Counted from the stretch's first letter, positions 32,986 through 42,359 are shown. The stretch: 64,000 bases of DNA from Nonomuraea guangzhouensis (GCF_019396345.1 NZ_JAHKRM010000050.1:16494-80493); one strand, 5' to 3'. Translations and numbers: made by a program. The notes: a model not told the origin generated them from the letters alone.

Positions 32986-33973
32986 CTACGGAACCGGCAG
33001 CATCCTCGGCCTGGGTGTCAGGCCGGATGTCAATCCGCCATCCCGTGAGCCGGGCGGCAAGCCGGGCATTCTGCCCCTCTTTACCGATGGCCAGGGAAAG
33101 CTGGTAGTCGGGAACGGTGACCCGCGCGACCCGGCCTTCGAGATCGAGGACCTCAACGTGGGAAACGCGGGCGGGCGACAGGGCATTCCCCACGAACTCG
33201 CCGGGGTCCTCTGACCAGTCGATGATGTCGATCTTCTCGCCGTGCAGCTCGGTCATCACGTTGCGCACGCGCGAGCCCATCGGGCCGATGCACGCGCCCT
33301 TGGCGTTGACGCCCTGCCTGCGCGACCTGACCGCGATCTTGGTGCGGTGACCGGCCTCGCGGGCCACGGCGGCGATCTCCACCGTGCCGTCGGCGATCTC
33401 CGGCACCTCCAGCGCGAACAGCTTCTTGACCAGGCCGGGATGGGTGCGCGACAGCGTGACCGAGGGGCCCTTGTGGCCCTTCTTCACCTGCACGACGTAG
33501 GCGCGGATGCGCTCGCCGTGCACGTAGTCCTCGCCTGGGACCTGCTCGTTGTGCGGCAGCACGGCCTCGATCTTGCCGAGGTCGACCAGCACCACGCGCG
33601 GGTCCTTGCCCTGCTGGATCACGCCGGAGACCAGCTCGCCCTCGCGGCTGGCGAACTCGCCGAAGTTGATCTCGTCCTCGGCGTCGCGCAGCTGCTGCAG
33701 GATGACCTGCTTGGCGGTGGTCGCCGCGATCCGGCTGAAGTTGCCCGGCGTATCGTCGAACTCCCTGACGATCTCACCCTCGTCGTCGAGCTCGGCGGCG
33801 TAGATGGTCACGTGCCCGCTCGTCCTGTCGAGCTCCGCCCGCGCCTTGGGCGCGGCACCTTCGGTGCGGAAGTAGGCGATCAGTAGCGCGTCTTCGATCG
33901 CCTTGACGACCAGGTCGAAGGAGATGTCCTTCTCCCGCTCCAGGCTGCGCAGGACGCTCATGTCGATGTCCAC
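32969..33973 (-). CDS. nusA: Transcription termination/antitermination factor NusA
   Basis: 334 residues: N-terminal RNA-polymerase-binding domain, S1 domain (GELVSGVIQQGKDPRVVLVD), and two KH domains (GACIGPMGSRVRNVM; LAIGKEGQNARLAARLTGW). There are no C-terminal acidic repeats, as is normal outside proteobacteria. GTG 33973 is chosen with AAGGGGAAA upstream; an in-frame ATG four codons in is an alternative. Follows rimP by 12 bases. Confidence 0.96.
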   Translation of the reverse strand: MDIDMSVLRSLEREKDISFDLVVKAIEDALLIAYFRTEGAAPKARAELDRTSGHVTIYAAELDDEGEIVREFDDTPGNFSRIAATTAKQVILQQLRDAEDEINFGEFASREGELVSGVIQQGKDPRVVLVDLGKIEAVLPHNEQVPGEDYVHGERIRAYVVQVKKGHKGPSVTLSRTHPGLVKKLFALEVPEIADGTVEIAAVAREAGHRTKIAVRSRRQGVNAKGACIGPMGSRVRNVMTELHGEKIDIIDWSEDPGEFVGNALSPARVSHVEVLDLEGRVARVTVPDYQLSLAIGKEGQNARLAARLTGWRIDIRPDTQAEDAAGSVDASTR

Positions 33974-33985
33974 GAGGCTTTCCCC

Positions 33986-34477
33986 TTAGCCTTCGTCGCC
34001 GTCGACGTCTTCGTCGTCGAACCGGCGGAACTCCACCTGCACCCGTCCACGGGTCAGGTCCTGATAGTCGAATCGGCGATCCGCGCCGTCGACGTCGAGC
34101 TCGACGCCGCTCTCGTCAGCGGAGCGCACTCGGCCCTCCACCACGGAACCATCTCTCATCTCGGCCTTCACCAGCCGCTTGGCCGCGCGCCGCCAGTGAC
34201 GCGGCTCGGTCAGCGGACGGTCGACGCCCGGCGAGGAGACCTCCAGCGTGTAGGCCGACTGGCCCATCGCGTCGGTGTCGTCGAGTGCCGCGGAGACGGC
34301 CTGGCTGACGTCGGCCACGTCGTCGAGGCTCACGCCGCCGTCGCGGTCGACGATCACACGCAGCAGCCGGCGCTTGCCGGCCTGGGTGACCGTGACGTCC
34401 TCCAGGTCGAGGCCCTCCGCGCTGACGACGGGCTCAAGGAGCTTCCTCAGGTGGTCGCGGGGTGATGCGCTGCCCAT
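33986..34477 (-). CDS. rimP: Ribosome maturation factor RimP
   Basis: 163 residues, first gene of the nusA-infB operon. Typical features: LLEPVVSAEGLDLEDVTVT, RVIVDRDGGVSLDDVADVSQAVSAALD (in part), YTLEVSSPGVDRPL, and an acidic tail. Needed for 30S assembly. ATG 34477 with GGGAGG five to six bases upstream. Confidence 0.95.
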   Translation of the reverse strand: MGSASPRDHLRKLLEPVVSAEGLDLEDVTVTQAGKRRLLRVIVDRDGGVSLDDVADVSQAVSAALDDTDAMGQSAYTLEVSSPGVDRPLTEPRHWRRAAKRLVKAEMRDGSVVEGRVRSADESGVELDVDGADRRFDYQDLTRGRVQVEFRRFDDEDVDGDEG

Positions 34478-34697
34478 ATCGACCTCCCTATTGTCATGTC
34501 TCAGCCGGGCGGACCTCGCCTCTGGCTCACTTGCCGTCTGGCCGCTCAGCCAGCTACGACAGTTGACACCCTATCTGTACGAGGGCACGAAGAGAGCGCC
34601 ACTCGGCACGGGCGAATGGCGAGCGTCGCCTGACACTGGGAGCGGGCGCAAGACCGTACGATGCTATCTGCGTTCCGTTTACAGGAGGTCCCTGCCC

Positions 34698-35210
34698 GTG
34701 CGCCCGCGTTCCCTCTCACGGCGAGCCGTGCTGGCGGGCGGAGCGGCGGCCGCGGCTCTGTCGGGATGCGGCGCGTCCGACGTCCCCCAGCCGACGCCCA
34801 CCCCGGCGGAGGATCCTGAGCGGGTGCTGCTGCGGCAGTTGATCGCCGACAAGGAACACACGATCGCCCTCTACTCCACCTTGATCGCGGCCGGTCAGAC
34901 CAAGCTGACGCCGTTCCGCGACCGCCACCAGGCGCACCTCGTCGAGCTGCGCAAACGCCTGCCCGGCGGCTCCCAGACGGCCACTCCGGCGCCCAGCTCT
35001 CCGACGGGCTCGGCCGCTCCGGCGCCCAGCTCCCAGACTGCCGCTCCGGCGCCCAAGATGTCTCTGTCGCGACTGCGCGACGCCGAGCGCAGATCGGCGG
35101 CGCTCCGCGTCCGTCAGCTCGCCAGCGCCTCGCCGCCACTGGCCCAGCTCATCGCGAGCATCGGCGCCTGCGAGGCCGCCCACGCCCTGGCCCTGCCGAG
35201 GTCGGCATGA
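34698..35210 (+). CDS. Tat-type lipoprotein with ferritin-like helical region
   Basis: 170 residues. RPRSLSRRAVLAGGAAAAAL with lipobox LSGC predicts a twin-arginine lipoprotein. The mature part has a helix pair (LIADKEHTIALYSTLIAA; FRDRHQAHLVELRKRL), a low-complexity Ser/Pro/Ala linker with repeated APAPSS words, then two more helices. It looks like the partner of the ferritin-like gene that overlaps its stop by 4 bases. GTG 34698 with AGGAGG nine bases upstream. Function unknown; divergent from rimP. Confidence 0.72.
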   Translation: MRPRSLSRRAVLAGGAAAAALSGCGASDVPQPTPTPAEDPERVLLRQLIADKEHTIALYSTLIAAGQTKLTPFRDRHQAHLVELRKRLPGGSQTATPAPSSPTGSAAPAPSSQTAAPAPKMSLSRLRDAERRSAALRVRQLASASPPLAQLIASIGACEAAHALALPRSA

Positions 35211-35647
35211 TGACCGCCGTGACGCCGGCCGACGTGGAGAAGCTGCGCAAGGCGCTGGCTGCCGAGCATGCCGCCGTCTTCGCGTACGGGCTGATCGGCG
35301 CGCGCACCACGGGCTCGCTGCGCTCGCGGGTCACGACGGCGTTCGACGCCCATCGGGCCAGGCGCGACCAGTTGCGCGCCGCCATCACCGCCCGGGGCGG
35401 CACGCCGTCCGAGCCGGAGGCGGGCTACGCCCTGCCGATCGTGCCGTCCACGGCGGCGGAGGCGATCCGCCTCGCGGTCTACGTGGAGACCGGCATCACG
35501 GCGGCCTATTTGGAGCTGGTGGCCTCGGACGACGCCTCGCTGCGCCGCTACGCCGCTCTGGCCATGCAGGAGTCGGTCAACCGCTCCTACGGCTTCCGCC
35601 CGGTGGTCACCACGGCCTTCCCCGGCATGTCGCGGCCCACCGGATGA
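35207..35647 (+). CDS. Ferritin-like domain protein (DUF4439)
   Basis: 146 residues, a four-helix bundle: LRKALAAEHAAVFAYGLIGA, TTAFDAHRARRDQLRAAI, AIRLAVYVETGITAAYLELVA, RRYAALAMQESVNRSYGFR. Glu and His positions could bind a metal but the full ferritin set is not obvious. The gene is conserved next to rimP/proS in actinomycetes; function unknown. It overlaps the lipoprotein gene (ATGATGA), so translation is coupled. Confidence 0.85.
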   Translation: MMTAVTPADVEKLRKALAAEHAAVFAYGLIGARTTGSLRSRVTTAFDAHRARRDQLRAAITARGGTPSEPEAGYALPIVPSTAAEAIRLAVYVETGITAAYLELVASDDASLRRYAALAMQESVNRSYGFRPVVTTAFPGMSRPTG

Positions 35648-35654
35648 GCACCGC

Positions 35655-36710
35655 TCAGCGGTAGAGGACCGACAGCAGGTCGACGCCCAGGCGTTCGATC
35701 GCCTCGGCGTCGAGCTGGTAGTAGACCACCGAGCCCCGCCGGTGCACGTGCACCAGCTCGGCCTCCCTCAGGTGGCGCAGGTGCCTCGACACCTGTGGCG
35801 CGGTCATGCCCAGCTGGTTGGCGAGCTCGGCCGTGGCCACCGGGTTGCGCAGGATGGCGTAGCAGAGCTTGAGCCGGGTGGGGTGCTGGAGCACGGCCAG
35901 CCGCTGCCGGGCGGTCTCCAGGGACAGGCCGACGGAGGTGCCCACGCCGTACTGGATGGCCACGGGGTAGCCCGGGTAGTGCTTGACCACGAAGTGCGGT
36001 CGGCCGTACAGGCTGGGCACGAGCAGGCAGGGGCGGTCGGCGCCGATGGGGACGGTGGCGTTGTAGAGCTTGTCCAGGACGATCCTGCGCCCGCCCTCGA
36101 CGGCCGTGGCGGTGGGGAAGTCGGCGATCGCCAGGGGGCCGCGTACGGCGATCGCCCGCTCGCGCCCGGCGGCCTCGGCGGCCAGCGCCGTCCGCAGCCC
36201 CGGCCAGTCCGCCTCGAACGCCGCGGCGGCGAAGTCCGCCAGGAAGCCGGTCAGCTCGCGCCTGAAGCCCTCGGGGTCGTCGTGCACCCGGGTGCCGAGC
36301 TCCACCCTGCTGAAGGAGATCAGCCTGAGGCGCTGGAGCACGTCGCCGCCGAGACCGGCGCTGTTCTTGCCGACGAGCGCCTGGAGGGTCATCGCGGTGA
36401 AGTCGCCGATCGGCAGCGCCTCGATCTCGGCCAGCTCGTCCTCGATCGTCCTCGCGCGGCCGGCCGACAGCGGCAGCAGGTAGCGGGCCCGGAACGCGCT
36501 CCACAGCGGGGCCCACGCCGTCGCCCTGGTCAGCAGGTCCTCGTCGGTCTCGGTGTGGACCCTGGCCACCCAGCGGGCCGCCGCGGGATGGTGTCCCGGC
36601 TCGTCAAGGGCGTGCAGGCAGGCGCAGAGCTCGGCCAGCGGCGAGACGCGAACGGTGATCGAGGCCGAGTCGGTGGAGGACAGGAGGAGCGTGACAGGCA
36701 CCCTGTACAT
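35655..36710 (-). CDS. DUF5937/ArsR-type winged-helix regulator
   Basis: 351 residues. A long N-terminal DUF5937 region of unknown role is followed by a C-terminal ArsR winged helix (LQHPTRLKLCYAILRNPVATAELANQ, in part, then MTAPQVSRHLRHLREAELV and wing HRRGSVVYYQLD). ATG 36710 is preferred; a form from 36782 would cover the divergent promoter. It probably controls the hydrolase-tctCBA operon on the other side of the palindrome at 36743. Confidence 0.85.
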   Translation of the reverse strand: MYRVPVTLLLSSTDSASITVRVSPLAELCACLHALDEPGHHPAAARWVARVHTETDEDLLTRATAWAPLWSAFRARYLLPLSAGRARTIEDELAEIEALPIGDFTAMTLQALVGKNSAGLGGDVLQRLRLISFSRVELGTRVHDDPEGFRRELTGFLADFAAAAFEADWPGLRTALAAEAAGRERAIAVRGPLAIADFPTATAVEGGRRIVLDKLYNATVPIGADRPCLLVPSLYGRPHFVVKHYPGYPVAIQYGVGTSVGLSLETARQRLAVLQHPTRLKLCYAILRNPVATAELANQLGMTAPQVSRHLRHLREAELVHVHRRGSVVYYQLDAEAIERLGVDLLSVLYR

Positions 36711-36742
36711 TACCGCGTTGGCGACAATCTCCTTGTCCGACA

Positions 36743-36758
36743 CTGGATATATGTCCAG
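36743..36758. promoter_or_regulatory. Palindrome between the DUF5937/ArsR gene and the hydrolase operon
   Basis: CTGGATATATGTCCAG is a 16-base inverted repeat with two mismatched positions, centred between divergent starts 36710 and 36770. It is the best candidate operator for the regulator; the hydrolase ATG is 11 bases beyond it. Confidence 0.6.
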
Positions 36759-36769
36759 GCTGTGGCGCC

Positions 36770-37624
36770 ATGGCCAAGGCACTTCACGAAACCGGCGGAG
36801 TAAAGCACCCCAAGGAGTTCTACTTCAGCGGCTCCACCACGATCTTCGCTTCCCGATACGACCAGCGCTTCTCCTACTGCCTCTACGTGCCGACGGCCCA
36901 CTCGCCCGACGGCCCGCCGGTGCCGCTCGCCGTGATGCAGCACGGGACGGGACGGCGCGGGCCGCAGTACCGCGACAACCTTGCCGAGTGGGGTGAGCAG
37001 CAGGGCTGCCTGGTCCTGGCGCCGCTGTTCCCCGCGGGCATCGAGGACGCGGAGGACCTGCACGGCTTCAAGTTCATCCACTACCGCGGCATCCGCTTCG
37101 ACCATGTGCTGCTGGCGATGGTCGACGAGGTCGGCGAGCGCTTCAACGTCGACACCGAACGGTTCCTCCTGCACGGCTTCTCCGGCGGCGGTCAGTTCGC
37201 CCATCGGTTCGCCTACCTGCATCCGGACCGATTGTCTGGAGTGTCAATTGGTGCACCAGGGCGGATATCGTACATCGATTGGGACAGCCCGTGGTGGATC
37301 GGGCTCAAGGGGTTCGAGGAGGAGTTCGGCCAGCCGCCCAGGATCGAAGAGCTCGGGGCGGTGCCGGTACAGATGGTCGTGGGTGCCGAGGACGTCGAGA
37401 CCTGGGAGATCAACAACCAGGGTGACGCCAACTGGATGGACGGCGCCGACGCCTACGGGACCACCCGCGTCGAACGGCTCGCCGCACTGCGTGACAACTT
37501 CGCCGCCCATGGCATCACCGTCCGGTTCGACGTCGTGCCAGGCGTCGCGCACCAGCCGATGAGCGTGCTGGAGCCGGTCAAGGACTTCTTCACCTCGATC
37601 CTCACCCCCCGGGAGAACTCATGA
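36770..37624 (+). CDS. Alpha/beta hydrolase, poly(3-hydroxybutyrate) depolymerase/esterase-like
   Basis: 284 residues without a signal peptide. The nucleophile elbow is GFSGGG, with the oxyanion region in MQHGTGRRG, an acid probably near VVGAEDVETW and a catalytic His in PGVAHQPM. Likely an intracellular esterase or lactonase releasing a carboxylate. First gene of an operon: its stop overlaps the tctC start (ATGA), implying that its product or substrate is handled by the transporter. Divergent from the DUF5937/ArsR regulator. Confidence 0.78.
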   Translation: MAKALHETGGVKHPKEFYFSGSTTIFASRYDQRFSYCLYVPTAHSPDGPPVPLAVMQHGTGRRGPQYRDNLAEWGEQQGCLVLAPLFPAGIEDAEDLHGFKFIHYRGIRFDHVLLAMVDEVGERFNVDTERFLLHGFSGGGQFAHRFAYLHPDRLSGVSIGAPGRISYIDWDSPWWIGLKGFEEEFGQPPRIEELGAVPVQMVVGAEDVETWEINNQGDANWMDGADAYGTTRVERLAALRDNFAAHGITVRFDVVPGVAHQPMSVLEPVKDFFTSILTPRENS

Positions 37625-38604
37625 AGATCATTGTTGCCGCCGCCGCCCTGACGGTCCTGGCCACCGGTTGCGCGGTCGGCGAGAGCACCACGGCGAGCGC
37701 CGAATACCCGAGCAAGCCTCTGACGATCATGGCGCCGGGCAGCCCCGGCGGCGGCTGGGACACCCGTGCCCGCGGCATCGCCGGCGCGCTCAGCCAGTGC
37801 AAGATCACCACCGCGAAGGCCACGGTCGTCAACGTCCCCGGCGCGGGCGGCACGATCGGCCTCGCCCAGTTCGCCAAGAGCAAGGGCGACCCCTACCAGC
37901 TCATGGTCATGGACAGCGCGACCATGCTCGGCGGCATCGTCAACAACCACTCGCCCGTCGACCTGACCACGCTCACCCCCATCGCGGGGCTGAGCAGGGG
38001 GCCGAGCGCGATCGTGGTGCCGAAGTCGGCGCCGTACGAAGACCTGAAGTCGCTGCTCGCCGCGATGAAGAAGGACCCGCACGGCGTCAAGTGGACCGGC
38101 GGCTCGCTCGGCGGCCCCGGGCAGATGACGGTGGCCGGACTGGCCAAGGGCCAGGGCATCGACGCCAAGCAGGTCAACTACGTCCCCACGTCGGGCGGCG
38201 GCGAGTCGATGAACCTGCTGCTCAGCGGCGCCGCCACCGCGGGCATCGACACCGTCGCCGAGCTCCGCGCGCAGCTCCAGGCCGGAGAGCTCAGGGCGCT
38301 CGCGGTGGACGGCGACAAGCGGATCGAGGGCGTCGACGCGCCGACGCTGAAGGAGCTCGGGCTCTCGGACCAGGCCATCTCCACGATGGCCGGCGTGCTC
38401 GCCCCCGCGGGACTGACGGCCGCGCAGCAGCAGGACATCGTCAAGATGGTCGACAAGATGCGGCAGACGTCGTGCTGGCAGCAGGTGCTCAAGCAGAACA
38501 ACTGGGTCGACGCCTGGACCCCTGGCGACTCCTTCAAGCAGGTGCTCACCGAGCAGCGCGGTCAGATCACCACCATCCTCGGCGAGCTGGGACTGGGCAA
38601 ATGA
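37621..38604 (+). CDS. tctC: Tripartite tricarboxylate transporter solute-binding protein
   Basis: 327 residues, Bug/TctC family. Lipobox LATGC at the end of the signal sequence anchors it to the membrane. Two ligand-binding motifs are visible: YPSKPLTIMAPGSPGGGWD and VNVPGAGGTIGLAQFA. It captures a carboxylate for TctAB; the substrate cannot be read. Overlaps the hydrolase stop and the tctB start by 4 bases each. Confidence 0.92.
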   Translation: MKIIVAAAALTVLATGCAVGESTTASAEYPSKPLTIMAPGSPGGGWDTRARGIAGALSQCKITTAKATVVNVPGAGGTIGLAQFAKSKGDPYQLMVMDSATMLGGIVNNHSPVDLTTLTPIAGLSRGPSAIVVPKSAPYEDLKSLLAAMKKDPHGVKWTGGSLGGPGQMTVAGLAKGQGIDAKQVNYVPTSGGGESMNLLLSGAATAGIDTVAELRAQLQAGELRALAVDGDKRIEGVDAPTLKELGLSDQAISTMAGVLAPAGLTAAQQQDIVKMVDKMRQTSCWQQVLKQNNWVDAWTPGDSFKQVLTEQRGQITTILGELGLGK

Positions 38605-39053
38605 GCACCCGGCTCGTGTCGGCCGGGTTCCTGGCGGTCGCGCTGGTCGTGCTGGCGCAGGCGTTCATGATCCCCGACAGCGGCGGCTACCAGGCCGTCG
38701 GGCCCCGGGCCTTCCCGCTCCTGGTCGGCATCGGTATGGCGGTGGTGGCCGTGATCGGGGTGGTGCAGGCGTTCCGCGCTCCGGTGACCAGCCAGGGTGA
38801 GGATGAGGGGATCCACTGGCGTCCCGTGCTGCTCCTCATCGGCACGCTCGCCCTGTACGCGGCCCTGCTGGTGCCCGTGGGCTACTGGCAGGCCACCACG
38901 TTGTTCTTCGTCGCGGTCGCCCGGGTGCTCGGCAGCCGCAAGCTGGTCCGCGACCTGGTCGTGGGCCTGCTGCTGGCGCTGGCCACGTACCTGCTGTTCG
39001 ACCGGGTGCTGGGCATCACGCTGCCGCCCGGACTGATCAGATTGGCGATCTGA
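38601..39053 (+). CDS. tctB: Tripartite tricarboxylate transporter small membrane subunit
   Basis: 150 residues with four membrane segments, the TctB pattern: first helix VSAGFLAVALVVLAQAFMI, then the GPRAFPLLVGIG motif. ATG 38601 overlaps the tctC stop (ATGA); tctA begins one base after its stop. Confidence 0.9.
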   Translation: MSTRLVSAGFLAVALVVLAQAFMIPDSGGYQAVGPRAFPLLVGIGMAVVAVIGVVQAFRAPVTSQGEDEGIHWRPVLLLIGTLALYAALLVPVGYWQATTLFFVAVARVLGSRKLVRDLVVGLLLALATYLLFDRVLGITLPPGLIRLAI

Positions 39054-39054
39054 G

Positions 39055-40560
39055 ATGAGCGTACTGGGCCACCTGCTCGACGGCTTCGCGCACGCGCTCA
39101 CCCTGCAGAACCTGCTGCTCGGCCTGCTGGGCGTCACCGTCGGCACGCTCGTCGGCGTGCTGCCGGGCCTCGGCCCGGCTACGACGATCGCGCTGCTGCT
39201 GCCGCTGACCATGGTGTTCGACCCGGTGGGCGCGTTCGTGATGTTCGCCGGCATCTACTACGGCGGCATGTACGGCGGCAGCACCACCGCGATCCTGCTC
39301 AACATCCCCGGCGAGACGGCGTCGATCCCCACCACGATCGAGGGCTACCCGATGGCGCGGAAGGGCCGGGCCGGGGCCGCGCTGGCCACGGCGGCCATCG
39401 GCTCGTTCGTCGCGGGCACGATCTCCACCGTGGTGATCACGTTCCTGGCGCCCGGCATGTCGGCCATCGCCAAGTCGATCCAGCCCGCCGAGTACTTCTC
39501 GATCATGGTGCTCGCGTTCGTCACCGTCACCTCGCTCATGGGCGACTCGATCGTGCGCGGTCTGTCCAGCCTCTTCCTCGGGCTGGCGATCGGCATGGTG
39601 GGCATCGACCAGATGACCGGCCAGCCGCGCCTGGCCTTCGGCGTCCCCGAGCTGTACGAGGGGCTGCCGGTCGTGGCGCTGGCCGTGGGCCTGTTCGCCG
39701 TGGCCGAGGCGGTCGCCACCGCGGCCCAGCGCAACCGGCAGGAGCAGGCGCCGGTGAAGGTGACCGGGCGCATCGGCATGACCCGCGACGACTGGCGCCG
39801 GTCCTGGCGGCCATGGCTGCGGGGCACCGCGTTCGGCCTGCCGATCGGCTCGCTGCCCGCGGGCGGCGCCGAGCTGCCGACGTTCCTCAGCTACAACGTC
39901 GAGAAGCGGCTGGCGAAGGACCCGGAGGAGTTCGGCCACGGCGCCATCGAGGGTGTGGCGGGGCCTGAGGCGGCCAACAACGCGGCGTTCTCCGGCGTGC
40001 TGGTGCCGCTGCTCACGCTCGGCATCCCCACGTCGGCCACGGCCAGCATGCTGCTGATCGCCTTCCAGATCTACAACGTGCAGCCCGGGCCGCAGCTCTT
40101 CGACCAGCAGCCGGTGCTCGTGTGGACGCTGATCGCCAGCCTCTACATCGGCAACGTGATGCTGCTGGTGCTGAACCTGCCGCTGATCCGGCTGTGGGTG
40201 AAGCTGCTGAGCGTGCCCGCCGCGCTGCTGACGGCGGCGATCCTGACGTTCGCGACGCTGGGCGTCTACGCCACCTCGCAGAGCGTGTTCGAGATCCTGG
40301 TGGCGTACGGGTTCGGGCTGGTCGGCTTCGTGCTGCGGCGGGCCGGCTATCCGGTGGCTCCGCTGATCCTCGGGGCGGTGCTCGGGCCGCTGATGGAGGT
40401 GCAGTTCAGGCGGGCGCTGGCCTTCAGCGAAGGGGATCCGGCGGTGTTCTTCACCCGGCCCGTGTCGCTGGTCATCCTCGTGATCGCCGCCGCCTGCCTG
40501 ATCGGGCCCGTGGTGCTCCGCCGCCGCGGCAAGATCAAGATGCCCGCGGCGATGGACTGA
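39055..40560 (+). CDS. tctA: Tripartite tricarboxylate transporter large membrane subunit
   Basis: 501 residues with about eleven membrane segments. Conserved TctA signatures: GTLVGVLPGLGPATTIALLLP, YYGGMYGGSTTAILLNIPGE and GPEAANNAAFSG. Forms the translocation channel with TctB. Last gene of the operon, followed at once by a strong terminator. Confidence 0.94.
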   Translation: MSVLGHLLDGFAHALTLQNLLLGLLGVTVGTLVGVLPGLGPATTIALLLPLTMVFDPVGAFVMFAGIYYGGMYGGSTTAILLNIPGETASIPTTIEGYPMARKGRAGAALATAAIGSFVAGTISTVVITFLAPGMSAIAKSIQPAEYFSIMVLAFVTVTSLMGDSIVRGLSSLFLGLAIGMVGIDQMTGQPRLAFGVPELYEGLPVVALAVGLFAVAEAVATAAQRNRQEQAPVKVTGRIGMTRDDWRRSWRPWLRGTAFGLPIGSLPAGGAELPTFLSYNVEKRLAKDPEEFGHGAIEGVAGPEAANNAAFSGVLVPLLTLGIPTSATASMLLIAFQIYNVQPGPQLFDQQPVLVWTLIASLYIGNVMLLVLNLPLIRLWVKLLSVPAALLTAAILTFATLGVYATSQSVFEILVAYGFGLVGFVLRRAGYPVAPLILGAVLGPLMEVQFRRALAFSEGDPAVFFTRPVSLVILVIAAACLIGPVVLRRRGKIKMPAAMD

Positions 40561-40568
40561 CACAGAAC

Positions 40569-40611
40569 AAGACATGGCTCCCCCCGCCGGCGGCGGGAGG
40601 AGCCATGTCTT
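40569..40611. terminator. Strong bidirectional rho-independent terminator
   Basis: AAGACATGGCTCC and GGAGCCATGTCTT are perfect 13-base arms around a GC-rich, itself foldable centre. TTT follows on the plus strand. It serves convergent tctA and proS. Confidence 0.85.
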
Positions 40612-40616
40612 TTCCG

Positions 40617-42359
40617 TTATGAGCAGGCGGCCTGTACGCGGTCGGCGGCCGTGTCGAGGGGGATCTCCTCCTTGGTGCCCGAGACGCGGTCACGGAGCTC
40701 GACCAGGCCCTGGGCCAGCCCGCGGCCGACGACCACGATCGTGGGCAGGCCGAGCAGCTCGGCGTCCTTGAACTTGACCCCCGGCGAGACCCCGGCCCGG
40801 TCGTCGACGAGGACCCGCAGCCCGCGTGCCTCCAGGTCGGCGGCCAGCTCGAGGGCCGCCTCGATCTGGTTGTCCTTGCCCGTGCCCACGATGTGCACGT
40901 CGGCGGGCGCGACCTCGCGCGGCCACACCAGCCCGAGCTCGTCGTGGGCCTGCTCGGCGATGACCGCCACGGCCCGCGAGACGCCGACGCCGTAGGAGCC
41001 CATCGTGATGCGGATCGGCTTGCCGTCCGGGCCCAGGGCGTCGAGCCCGGCCGCGTCGGCGTATTTACGGCCGAGCTGGAAGATGTGCCCGATCTCGATG
41101 CCGCGGTCGATGGACAGCGGCGAGCCGCAGCGGGGGCAGGGGTCTCCGGCGCGCACCTCGGCGGCCTCGATCGTGCCGTCGGGGGTGAAGTCACGGCCCG
41201 CGACCACGCCGGCGGCGTGCTTGCCGCGCTCGTTGGCGCCGGTCACCCAGGAGGTGCCGGTGACCACGCGGGGGTCGACGAGATAGCGGATGCCGAGATC
41301 GCGCAGGACCTGCGGCCCGATGTAGCCACGCACCAGGCCGGGGTGCTTGGCGAAGTCCTCGGCCTCGAAGATGGCGGGCTCGCCGGGGGCCAGCGCGGCC
41401 TCCAGTCGCTTGAAGTCGACCTCGCGGTCACCGGGCACGCCGACGATCAGCGTCTCGACCTTGTCGGAGCCGGGCGTGGTGACCTTGACGACGACGTTCT
41501 TCAGCGTTTCCGCGGCGGTGATCGACAGGCCGTGGTGCTCGTTGACGTACGACACCAGCGACTCGATGGTCGGGGTGTCGGGCGTGTCGAGCACGCGCTG
41601 CGGCTCCAGCCCCTCAAGCGCGCGGACCGGGGGCGCGGTCGTGGTGACGGCCTCGGCGTTGGCCGCGTAGCCGCAGGAGTGGCAGGCGACGAACGTGTCC
41701 TCGCCGGTGGGCGTGGGCGCCAGGAACTCCTCCGAGGCCGAGCCGCCCATCGCGCCCGACGTGGCGAACACGATCTTGTAGTTGATGCCGAGCCGGTCGA
41801 ACAACCGGATGTAGGTCTCGCGGTGCTGCTCGTAAGAGTGCTTGAGCCCGTCGTCGTCGAGATCGAAGGAGTAGGAGTCCTTCATCAGGAACTCGCGGCC
41901 GCGCAGGATGCCCGCGCGAGGCCTGGCCTCGTCGCGGTACTTCGTCTGGATCTGGTAGAGCGTGACCGGATAGTCCTTGTACGAGGAGTATTCGCTCTTG
42001 ACCATGTCGGCGAAGAGCTCCTCGTGCGTGGGACCGAGCAGGTAGTCGGCGCCCTTGCGGTCCTTGAGCCGGAAGAGCGTGTCACCGTATTCGGTCCAGC
42101 GGCCGGTGGCCTCGTAGTATTCGCGCGGCAGCAGGGCGGGGAACAGCACCTCCTGGCCGCCCATCCGGTTCATCTCCTCGCGGACGACCTTGGCGACGTT
42201 TTCCATCACCATCTTGCCGAGGGGCAGCCACGAGTAGATGCCGGGCGCCACCCGCCGGACGTAACCGGCGCGGACCAGGAGCTTGTGGCTCGGCACTTCC
42301 GCGTCTGCCGGGTCGTCCCGCAGGGTGCGAAGAAACAACGACGACATGCGCAGCAACAC
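40617..42359 (-). CDS. proS: Prolyl-tRNA synthetase (bacterial type)
   Basis: 580 residues, class II synthetase of the long bacterial form with an inserted editing domain. Visible: RAGYVRRVAPGIYSWLPLG, class II motif 2 around TKYRDEARPRAGILRGREF, the insertion domain (about residues 225-400), GDPCPRCGSPL, the motif 3 region TMGSYGVGVSRAVA, and a C-terminal anticodon-binding domain. ATG 42359. Normally neighbours the rimP region; here the tct operon lies between. Confidence 0.96.
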   Translation of the reverse strand: MLLRMSSLFLRTLRDDPADAEVPSHKLLVRAGYVRRVAPGIYSWLPLGKMVMENVAKVVREEMNRMGGQEVLFPALLPREYYEATGRWTEYGDTLFRLKDRKGADYLLGPTHEELFADMVKSEYSSYKDYPVTLYQIQTKYRDEARPRAGILRGREFLMKDSYSFDLDDDGLKHSYEQHRETYIRLFDRLGINYKIVFATSGAMGGSASEEFLAPTPTGEDTFVACHSCGYAANAEAVTTTAPPVRALEGLEPQRVLDTPDTPTIESLVSYVNEHHGLSITAAETLKNVVVKVTTPGSDKVETLIVGVPGDREVDFKRLEAALAPGEPAIFEAEDFAKHPGLVRGYIGPQVLRDLGIRYLVDPRVVTGTSWVTGANERGKHAAGVVAGRDFTPDGTIEAAEVRAGDPCPRCGSPLSIDRGIEIGHIFQLGRKYADAAGLDALGPDGKPIRITMGSYGVGVSRAVAVIAEQAHDELGLVWPREVAPADVHIVGTGKDNQIEAALELAADLEARGLRVLVDDRAGVSPGVKFKDAELLGLPTIVVVGRGLAQGLVELRDRVSGTKEEIPLDTAADRVQAACS

